A stretch of 7,181 nucleotides of DNA from Anaerolineae bacterium (lineage in GTDB: Bacteria; Chloroflexota; Anaerolineae; Anaerolineales; Villigracilaceae). Shown here in pieces: positions 1 to 4,639 of this stretch (position 1 is the stretch's first letter; every line of letters begins with the position of its first letter). The translations under genes and the position numbers were made by a program. The notes under the pieces were generated by a model. That model made no database searches. It was not told the origin of the DNA and saw only the letters and a program-made list of their open reading frames with translations. The stretch is taken from contig PMLN01000197.1 of the NCBI GenBank assembly GCA_003158885.1, positions 349 through 7,529 on the forward strand, in the 5' to 3' direction.

Positions 1-80
1 CAGGCAAAAGGACCCTGCCCCGTATTTCTCTGGAAAGTTCCGCGTGGTCGCGGGACACCGACGGTGCAAATTTAGCCTCG

Positions 81-149
81 TAGTCTGGATAGTCACATAG
101 TCGAGTAGCCATGACCAAACGACCATGCGACCGGCAGACCATCCGACTA
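81..149. repeat. 8-nt-phased inverted repeat array filling the distal P3b arm of aptamer II
   Basis: Units begin at 81, 90, 98, 106, 114, 122, 130, 138 and 146, a strict 8-nt period from 90 on. The left half carries TAGTC (81, 90, 98) and TAGCC (106). The right half carries GACC (113, 121, 129, 137) and ends in GACTA (145-149). The halves fold on each other: TAGTC-T-GGAT (81-90) pairs with ATCCGACTA (141-149) leaving one bulged T, and the inner units pair at their GTC/GAC cores. On the + strand five of the imperfect positions are A-C; read on the - strand those become G-U pairs. The layout therefore resembles, inverted, the element at 616-710. P3b length is variable in glycine aptamers, so an insertion here could be tolerated. 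Confidence 0.7.
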
Positions 150-176
150 AATGAATCTCTCAGGTCAATTTACAGA

Positions 177-209
177 GGACGCGCGACATTAATATCGTGC
201 GTCCTTTTT
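177..209 (+). terminator. Riboswitch-controlled intrinsic terminator upstream of gcvH
   Basis: A 10-bp stem (177-186 with 195-204, including one G-U pair), an 8-nt A/T-rich loop (187-194) and a run of five T (205-209) make a standard rho-independent terminator. Its first three bases (GGA, 177-179) are also the last three of riboswitch helix P1, so the two structures exclude each other. It lies 38 bases before the gcvH start codon and would stop transcription when glycine is low. Confidence 0.9.
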
Positions 210-247
210 GATTCGCCAAATTCCATTTCGATGAGGAGACCCAAAGA

Positions 248-625
248 ATGAATGCTCCATCCAATCTAAAATATACAAAGTCCGACGAATGGTTCGATCC
301 ATCCAGCGGCGCGATGGGCTTGAGCGATTATGCCCAATCACAATTATCCGATATCGTCTTCGTTGAAATTCTGGTAGACGTCGGCGATACCGTCGAAGCG
401 GGCAATCCCATCGCCTCGGTGGAATCCGTCAAGGCTTCCGCAGAAACCTACGCATCCGCGACGGGGAAAGTAGTCGCCGTCAATAAGGCCCTATCCGAAA
501 AACCCGAAACCCTCAACAGCGACCCTTATGGGGCGGGCTGGATGGTCAAGGTTGAAGGTGGCGCGGTCAGCGACGCAATGGATTCCGCTGCGTACGGAAA
601 GTACTGTGAAGGCAGGTCGCACTAG
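248..625 (+). CDS. gcvH: Glycine cleavage system H protein (lipoyl carrier)
   Basis: H protein carries the aminomethyl group from the P protein to the T protein on a lipoyl-lysine arm, then delivers the reduced lipoyl group to dihydrolipoamide dehydrogenase. It acts in the cytoplasm. The 125-residue chain spans the whole family domain. The lipoylation motif ESVKA puts the modified lysine at K62, and other family landmarks are KYTKSDEW (8-15), SDYAQSQLSDIVFVE (26-40) and LNSDPYGAGWMVKV near the C-terminus. The first hairpin after DEW is about three residues shorter than in the E. coli protein, and there is one extra residue before VGDT. The start is set by GAGGAG (233-238), nine bases before ATG. 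It is the first gene after the glycine riboswitch and is followed by gcvPA. The last codons lie in 9-nt phase with the GTC repeat that starts at the stop codon. Identity is very secure. Confidence 0.97.
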   Translation: MNAPSNLKYTKSDEWFDPSSGAMGLSDYAQSQLSDIVFVEILVDVGDTVEAGNPIASVESVKASAETYASATGKVVAVNKALSEKPETLNSDPYGAGWMVKVEGGAVSDAMDSAAYGKYCEGRSH

Positions 626-710
626 TCTATAAGTCTTATAGGTCTAACAGGTCTGACAGGTCGACATGTGAGACTTGTTGGACTTGTTAGACTTGTTAGA
701 CTTCTTCGAC
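616..710 (+). repeat. 9-nt-phased palindromic repeat forming a long RNA hairpin in the gcvH-gcvPA spacer
   Basis: GTC occurs at 616, 625, 633, 642, 651 and 660, then GAC at 663, 672, 681, 690, 699 and 708. Spacing is 9 nt throughout except one 8-nt step (625 to 633). Left units are of the type GTCTAACAG, right units GACTTGTTA. Bases 631-662 fold on 672-703 around a 9-nt loop (663-671). Thirty-one of 32 positions pair, with a single T-T mismatch (637/697). Six pairs are G-U (639, 641, 650, 654, 655, 659), none A-C, so the hairpin is best as + strand RNA. No T run follows it, so it is not an intrinsic terminator. It sits between the gcvH stop and the gcvPA ribosome binding site, where it could affect mRNA processing or the ratio of H to P protein. 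That role is inferred. Confidence 0.85.
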
Positions 711-713
711 CCC

Positions 714-720
714 GAGGAAA
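714..720 (+). promoter_or_regulatory. Ribosome binding site that fixes the gcvPA start
   Basis: GAGGAAA with the GAGG core ending 8 bases before ATG 726 selects that codon as the start. The in-frame TTG at 675 lies inside the repeat hairpin, has no Shine-Dalgarno sequence and would only add a Leu/Asp-rich leader read from the repeat. Confidence 0.85.
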
Positions 721-725
721 TTACC

Positions 726-2081
726 ATGACCTATATACCCATAAGTCCGAAAGAACGGGATGCGATGCTGGCGACCATCGGCGTGAAAACGCTCGATGAC
801 CTATTCAAAGATGTGCCAGCCAAGCACCGCTTCCCAAAGCTGGATATGCCTCCAGCGCTGACCGAGATGGAAGCCGCAATGGAGCTGGAGGATATTGCCG
901 CCAGCAACGAGAATGTACGCGGCGATTTGATCTCCTTCCTTGGCGCAGGCGCATACAACCACTATATCCCTTCCGTGGTGGATCACATCCTGCGGCGCGG
1001 CGAATTCTATACCGCATACACGCCATACCAGCCGGAAATCTCCCAAGGCACATTGCAGGGTATCTTCGAATATCAATCGCTGATGGCCGCCTTGACCGGC
1101 ATGGAGGTATCCAACGCCTCGCATTACGACGGCGCGACCGCAGCAGCAGAAGCGGTCAACATGGCTTATGCCCAATTCCGCGGCAAGCGCAAAAAGGTGG
1201 TGATCTCACCGACGGTGCATCCGCAATACCGCGCCGTGATCCGTACCTACACACAGGGCATGGAGCTGGAATTGGCCGGTGATGATGGAAATGCCGATCT
1301 TGATTCAAGCCCCCAGGAACTGAAGTCGCTGATCGATGAAAACACAATGCTGGTCATCGTTCAGTATCCCGATTTCTTCGGGCGCGTCTACGATTACACC
1401 AAACTGATCGAGGCCGCTCACAGCCAGGGCGCGCTGGTCTGTATCGTCGCAAATCCGATCGCACTGGCGCTTTTCAAAACCCCGGGCGCGATGGGCGCGG
1501 ATATTTGTGTCGGTGATGGACAACCGCTCGGCATTCCAATGTGGTACGGCGGCCCGTCGCTGGGTTTCTTCACGACCAAAAAATCCTACGTTCACAAAAT
1601 GGCGGGAAGACTGGTCGGCGAAACCGTTGATTCACGCGGACAGCGCGCCTACGTTCTGACGCTCACCGCGCGCGAGCAGCACATCAAACGCGAACGCGCC
1701 ACTTCCAATATTTGCTCCAACGAAAGCCTGCTGGCGCTGGCGGCGGCAGTTTATCTTTCTGTCGTTGGCAAAACCGGATTACGGCAAGTCGCTGAACTTT
1801 GTTATCACAAAGCACATTATGCGGCTGAACAGCTCAGCAAGATCAAGGGCATGGGCCTGTGCTTCACCGAGCCGTTTTTCCATGAATTTGCGCTGTGTGT
1901 CAACCAGCCGGCTGAGGAAGTCAACGCGCATTTGCTCGAGCACGGCATCCTTGGCGGTTATGCCCTCGGTCAGGATTATCCTGCGTTGAAGAACCATTTA
2001 TTGATCGCCGTGACCGAGATGAACACCAAAGAAGAAATAGATACGCTGGTGGATATTCTTTCGGAGGTGAACCATGACTGA
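726..2081 (+). CDS. gcvPA: Glycine dehydrogenase (aminomethyl-transferring) subunit 1, P-protein alpha chain
   Basis: N-terminal half of the split P protein, which with GcvPB decarboxylates glycine and loads the aminomethyl group on lipoyl-GcvH. From ATG 726 the protein has 451 residues, the usual length for this subunit. It starts MTYIPISPKERDAMLATIG, the typical opening of the family. Conserved blocks are FLGAGAYNHYIPSVV (71-85), YTAYTPYQPEISQG (95-108) and SHYDGATAAAEA (132-143). It has the aminotransferase fold type I but not the PLP-binding lysine, which is carried by GcvPB, as expected. The gene follows gcvH after a 100-base spacer with a long hairpin, and its last 8 bases overlap gcvPB. 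No frameshift or missing block is seen. The two-gene form is known from Chloroflexota, Firmicutes, Thermus and archaea, whereas E. coli has one fused chain. Confidence 0.96.
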   Translation: MTYIPISPKERDAMLATIGVKTLDDLFKDVPAKHRFPKLDMPPALTEMEAAMELEDIAASNENVRGDLISFLGAGAYNHYIPSVVDHILRRGEFYTAYTPYQPEISQGTLQGIFEYQSLMAALTGMEVSNASHYDGATAAAEAVNMAYAQFRGKRKKVVISPTVHPQYRAVIRTYTQGMELELAGDDGNADLDSSPQELKSLIDENTMLVIVQYPDFFGRVYDYTKLIEAAHSQGALVCIVANPIALALFKTPGAMGADICVGDGQPLGIPMWYGGPSLGFFTTKKSYVHKMAGRLVGETVDSRGQRAYVLTLTAREQHIKRERATSNICSNESLLALAAAVYLSVVGKTGLRQVAELCYHKAHYAAEQLSKIKGMGLCFTEPFFHEFALCVNQPAEEVNAHLLEHGILGGYALGQDYPALKNHLLIAVTEMNTKEEIDTLVDILSEVNHD

Positions 2082-3558
2082 CGCGACCCCAAAAATTGTC
2101 GAACCCACGATCTTCGACTTATCCTCGCCAGGCCGTACCGGTGTTACCTTCCCCAACCCGGACGTACCTCGCTCCGAACTGCCAGCATCCCTGCTTAGAG
2201 CAGATCTGCCCCTCCCCGAACTGGCGGAAGTGGATGTGGTAAGACATTACATGCATCTTAGCAAGTTCAACTACAGTGTGGACGGCGGTTACTATCCGCT
2301 CGGCTCATGCACGATGAAGTACAACCCGAAAATCAATGAAGATACCTGCCGTTTGCCCGGATTTTTATACACCCATCCGTTACAACCGATTGAGACCGTG
2401 CAAGGCAACCTGGCATTGATGTATCAATTGCAGGAATGGCTCAAAGAGATCAGCGGTTTCTCGGCAGTGACATTACAACCGGCAGCGGGCGCACACGGTG
2501 AATTTACCGGTGCGCTCATTATGCGCGCCTATCATAAATCGCGCGGCGATGCAAAGCGCATGAAGATGCTCATTCCCGATTCGGCACATGGGACCAACCC
2601 CGCCTCAGCGGGCATGCTGGGCTTGAAAATTGTGCAAATCCCATCGGATGCACGCGGTAATGTTGACCTGAAAGCCTTGAAAGAACAATGCGATGATACC
2701 GTGTTTGGCATGATGCTCACGAATCCGAACACGGTTGGCATGTTCGATGAACACATCGAAGATGTGATCAAGATCATCCATGATTGCGGCGGTTTGATGT
2801 ACGCCGATGGGGCAAACTTGAACGCCCTGCTCGGCATTGTCCGCCCGGGCGATATTGGCTTTGATTTGATGCACTTCAATCTGCATAAGACATTTGCCGT
2901 CCCGCATGGAGGCGGCGGACCGGGTTCAGGCCCGGTGGGCGTCGCGGCGCATCTGGCGGACTTCCTGCCGGAGCCGCTGGTCGGCATCCTGGAAGAAGGC
3001 GATGATGAAACGCCTCCGCTCTTTGGCTTTGTCAAGCCGGCCAAGTCCATCGGCCGCATGAAAGCCTTCCACGGACATTTTGGCGGCGGCATGGTACGCG
3101 CCTATACCTATATTACGATGCACGGTCCGGAAGGCCTGAAAGATGTTTCGCAGTATGCAGTGCTAAACGCCAATTATTTACAGGCGCGGCTGCGCTCCAC
3201 GTATCATGTCCCATTCGACCGCATCTGCATGCACGAGTTTGTGGTGGAAGGACAATTTGCCGGCAGTGATGTGCGCGCCCTCGATATCGCCAAGCGCCTG
3301 ATGGATTACAATTTCCACCCGCCGACAAATTATTTCCCACTCATCGTTCACGAGGCATTGATGATCGAGCCGACGGAAACAGAAAACAAGGATACGCTGG
3401 ACGCCTTCGCCGATGCATTGATCAAGATTGCCGAGGAAGCCAAAACCAAACCCGAACTGCTTCACAATGCGCCCAGCACGACCCTATTTGGCCGCATGGA
3501 TGAAGTCAAGGCCGCACGCGACCTGGTTCTCTGCTGCTGGCTGCCGGAAGATTACTAA
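2074..3558 (+). CDS. gcvPB: Glycine dehydrogenase (aminomethyl-transferring) subunit 2, P-protein beta chain
   Basis: PLP-carrying half of the glycine decarboxylase; with GcvPA it forms the alpha2-beta2 P protein. The 494-residue chain has the expected length and all main blocks in order: YYPLGSCTMKYNPK (73-86), LQPAAGAHGEFTG (134-146), DSAHGTNPASAGM (169-181), LTNPNTVGMFD (215-225), MYADGANLNAL (242-252), and HFNLHKTFAVPHGGGG (267-282). K272 in NLHKTF is the predicted Schiff-base lysine, followed by the family's glycine-rich loop. The start codon overlaps the end of gcvPA by 8 bases. A full GGAGGTGA Shine-Dalgarno sequence (2063-2070) sits inside the gcvPA coding region, so translation of the two chains is probably coupled at equal amounts. 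It is the last gene of the operon, with a strong terminator 28 bases after its stop. Confidence 0.97.
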   Translation: MTDATPKIVEPTIFDLSSPGRTGVTFPNPDVPRSELPASLLRADLPLPELAEVDVVRHYMHLSKFNYSVDGGYYPLGSCTMKYNPKINEDTCRLPGFLYTHPLQPIETVQGNLALMYQLQEWLKEISGFSAVTLQPAAGAHGEFTGALIMRAYHKSRGDAKRMKMLIPDSAHGTNPASAGMLGLKIVQIPSDARGNVDLKALKEQCDDTVFGMMLTNPNTVGMFDEHIEDVIKIIHDCGGLMYADGANLNALLGIVRPGDIGFDLMHFNLHKTFAVPHGGGGPGSGPVGVAAHLADFLPEPLVGILEEGDDETPPLFGFVKPAKSIGRMKAFHGHFGGGMVRAYTYITMHGPEGLKDVSQYAVLNANYLQARLRSTYHVPFDRICMHEFVVEGQFAGSDVRALDIAKRLMDYNFHPPTNYFPLIVHEALMIEPTETENKDTLDAFADALIKIAEEAKTKPELLHNAPSTTLFGRMDEVKAARDLVLCCWLPEDY

Positions 3559-3585
3559 AGCATAGTTCCCCAACCATCGGTTAAG

Positions 3586-3615
3586 AAATGGACGGGCATT
3601 ATGCCCGTCCATTTT
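3586..3615. terminator. Bidirectional intrinsic terminator between convergent genes
   Basis: A perfect 13-bp stem (3586-3598 with 3602-3614, AAATGGACGGGCA and its complement) with a TTA loop is flanked by A on the left and T on the right. On the + strand the stem runs into TTTT (3612-3615), ending the gcv operon 28 bases after the gcvPB stop. On the - strand the stem ends in TTT, 20 bases after the lipoprotein stop at 3635. One hairpin therefore likely serves both genes. Confidence 0.9.
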
Positions 3616-3634
3616 GGTAAATGCCATTTTCAGG

Positions 3635-4426
3635 TTATTTGTTGGGAACCCATAAGGTGGCATTGGTAATCTTACAGCGTGTTCCAAAATCCTTATTGGT
3701 GCCGGATTTAATGAAATAGCCCATTATGCCGGGATCGAGCATCTTATCGGTATGAAGCGTATACGAACCGATAAATTCATCATTCACCAACACATAAGCC
3801 ATATACCCATTCAAGATCAGAGTGAAATTTGCATCGGCGGGATTGCCAAAACCGACCCTGCCGCTTCCAGAGGTGACACCAAAACGCTGAACGTAACGGC
3901 TCAAAGCCGCTGTGTAACCACCCATCACGATCCGGTCAGTATCCAAATAAACACTATAGAAATCCCCATTGGATTGAATACGGTAATAAAGGCCGCATCC
4001 GGATGTTTCAGGATTCTTGATCGCATTTTCCCAGTGAAAATCCGCCCTAAAGATAAAATCCGCCACGGGATTATCATATCCGGTTGAAGTCATGCCGCTT
4101 AAATAATTGATTTCTGCATACTCTTTACTATAGTCGTCCAATTTATAAAGCTGTCCATTTGTGGTGGAAATATAACCTTTACTTAAATAATCCTTGGTAC
4201 GGGCATTGGTTTCTTCTATTGCTTTCGTAGCCGCGATGTCGGGGGTTTGTGTCGGCCACAGGGTGTTGGTAGGCCGCGCAGTGGCGGTGGGAAGCGAGGT
4301 GGATGTGCTGGTTGACACAGCCGTAGGCGTGGATACTGGCGGCGTCCGGAACGTACTACAAGCCGGCGAAACCAAAATCAAGGCTACAACCGCCAAACAT
4401 ACAGAATTGAAACGATTCTTTTTCAT
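3635..4426 (-). CDS. Secreted, probable lipoprotein with Ser/Thr/Pro linker and concanavalin-A-like C-terminal domain
   Basis: Function unknown. The 263-residue chain starts MKKNRFNSV and has a hydrophobic stretch (about 9-19) leading to SPAC, giving a candidate lipid-modified cysteine at C23. This is not a textbook lipobox, since Ser is at -3 where Leu is usual. Residues 24-62 are a Ser/Thr/Pro linker of the sort that lifts domains off the cell surface. After a short helical part (about 63-85) comes a beta-rich region (about 87-260). Its pattern (ADFHWENA, SGCGLYYRIQSNGDFYSVYLD, FTLILNGYMAYVLVNDEFIG) suggests a LamG/DUF1080-like jelly roll. C144 and C251 could form a disulfide. No catalytic residues are recognised. 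The gene stands alone, convergent with the gcv operon, with its own promoter. ATG 4426 is chosen over ATGs at 4441 and 4432 because only it is properly spaced from GAGGAGA. Confidence 0.85.
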   Translation of the reverse strand: MKKNRFNSVCLAVVALILVSPACSTFRTPPVSTPTAVSTSTSTSLPTATARPTNTLWPTQTPDIAATKAIEETNARTKDYLSKGYISTTNGQLYKLDDYSKEYAEINYLSGMTSTGYDNPVADFIFRADFHWENAIKNPETSGCGLYYRIQSNGDFYSVYLDTDRIVMGGYTAALSRYVQRFGVTSGSGRVGFGNPADANFTLILNGYMAYVLVNDEFIGSYTLHTDKMLDPGIMGYFIKSGTNKDFGTRCKITNATLWVPNK

Positions 4427-4432
4427 TGCCAT

Positions 4433-4439
4433 TCTCCTC
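4433..4439 (-). promoter_or_regulatory. Ribosome binding site that fixes the lipoprotein start
   Basis: GAGGAGA on the - strand ends 6 bases before ATG 4426. The two upstream in-frame ATGs cannot use it: the one at 4441 overlaps it and the one at 4432 is directly adjacent. The start at 4426 also gives a regular signal peptide with basic residues just before the hydrophobic segment. Confidence 0.75.
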
Positions 4440-4449
4440 ATTCAGTTTC

Positions 4450-4466
4450 GGGGTAGCAAATACCCC
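4450..4466 (-). other. Small leader hairpin upstream of the lipoprotein ribosome binding site
   Basis: On the - strand GGGGTA, a 5-nt loop TTTGC and TACCCC form a perfect 6-bp G/C-rich stem in the predicted 5' leader, 10 bases upstream of the Shine-Dalgarno sequence. No T run follows, so it is not a terminator. It may stabilise the 5' end of the mRNA or be an operator; neither can be shown here. Confidence 0.5.
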
Positions 4467-4477
4467 CAGTTACTTAT

Positions 4478-4506
4478 ATATTACATAATCCGCCCGTATT
4501 TTTCAA
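4478..4506 (-). promoter_or_regulatory. Sigma70-like promoter of the lipoprotein gene
   Basis: On the - strand TTGAAA (4506-4501) is followed after exactly 17 bases by TAATAT (4483-4478). These match 5 of 6 bases of the -35 and 4 of 6 of the -10 consensus. Transcription would start near 4471, giving a leader of about 45 bases that holds the hairpin at 4466-4450 and the GAGGAGA site. The prediction rests on sequence only. Confidence 0.6.
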
Positions 4507-4545
4507 TAGACAAAAATCATATTTTAAGCATGTAAGAAGATGTCT

Positions 4546-4575
4546 AAAAAACAGGCTTTCGATTGTGAAACAGCC
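4546..4575 (-). terminator. Candidate weak intrinsic terminator of the histidine kinase gene
   Basis: On the - strand GGC (4575-4573), a two-base bulge and TTTC (4570-4567) pair with GAAAGCC (4560-4554) across a 6-nt loop. The sequence then continues TG and six T (4551-4546). The stem is short and bulged but the T run is good. It lies 64 bases past the kinase stop and upstream of the lipoprotein promoter, a sensible place to end the kinase transcript. Confidence 0.4.
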
Positions 4576-4639
4576 AACTCAACACATGCGCGCTGCTCCC
4601 AATGTCCGCGCGGGGCAGAAATTTACCTTTTTGGAACGT

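Larger units (their letters stand above)
1..209 (+). promoter_or_regulatory. Tandem glycine riboswitch (aptamer I truncated, aptamer II complete) with expression platform
   Basis: Senses glycine in the leader of the gcv mRNA. The window opens with CAGGCAAAAGGAC (1-13), the conserved 3' signature of a glycine aptamer, so aptamer I is cut by the left edge. Aptamer II follows: P1 TTCTCTG (26-32) pairs with CAGAGGA (173-179). GGAAAG (32-37) faces CTCTCAGG (157-164) as the P2 region, with one A-C mismatch. A small hairpin CCGCG/CGCGG lies at 40-44/49-53. The conserved CACCGACGGTGCAAA core is at 56-70. ATTTAG (70-75) can pair with CTAAAT (147-152) to close P3b. The arm beyond is unusually long and repetitive. 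The intrinsic terminator at 177-209 shares bases 177-179 with the 3' strand of P1, so ligand-stabilised P1 should weaken it. This gives an ON switch, as known for the Bacillus subtilis gcvT riboswitch. Identity is firm from motifs and position before gcvH; switching direction is inferred. Confidence 0.92.

Noticed and set aside
616..710. Phased repeats as a CRISPR array or as an intrinsic terminator
   Set aside because: Units are only 8-9 nt with no unique spacers, ruling out CRISPR. The hairpin is followed by CTTCGACCCC rather than a T run, so it is not an intrinsic terminator.
675..725. In-frame TTG start extending GcvPA by 17 residues
   Set aside because: The extension is a translation of the 9-nt repeat (Leu/Asp-rich), has no ribosome binding site, and the family normally starts at the MTYIP position, which has GAGG 8 bases upstream.
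2532..3092. Long open frame on the - strand opposite gcvPB (186 codons)
   Set aside because: It lies wholly antisense to a conserved catalytic gene, its translation is Pro/Ser-rich with no recognisable motif, and it has no supporting start signals; it is a shadow of gcvPB codon use.
4194..4535. Open frame on the + strand across the lipoprotein signal region and promoter
   Set aside because: Val/Ala-rich shadow of the Ser/Thr/Pro linker codons; it runs against the strand that has the promoter, ribosome binding site and signal peptide.
4593..4618. Hairpin CTGCTCC/GGGGCAG after the kinase stop as a terminator
   Set aside because: The 7-bp stem has a large loop and competing GCGCG/CGCGC pairing, and no T run follows on the - strand; the structure at 4546-4575 is a better candidate.
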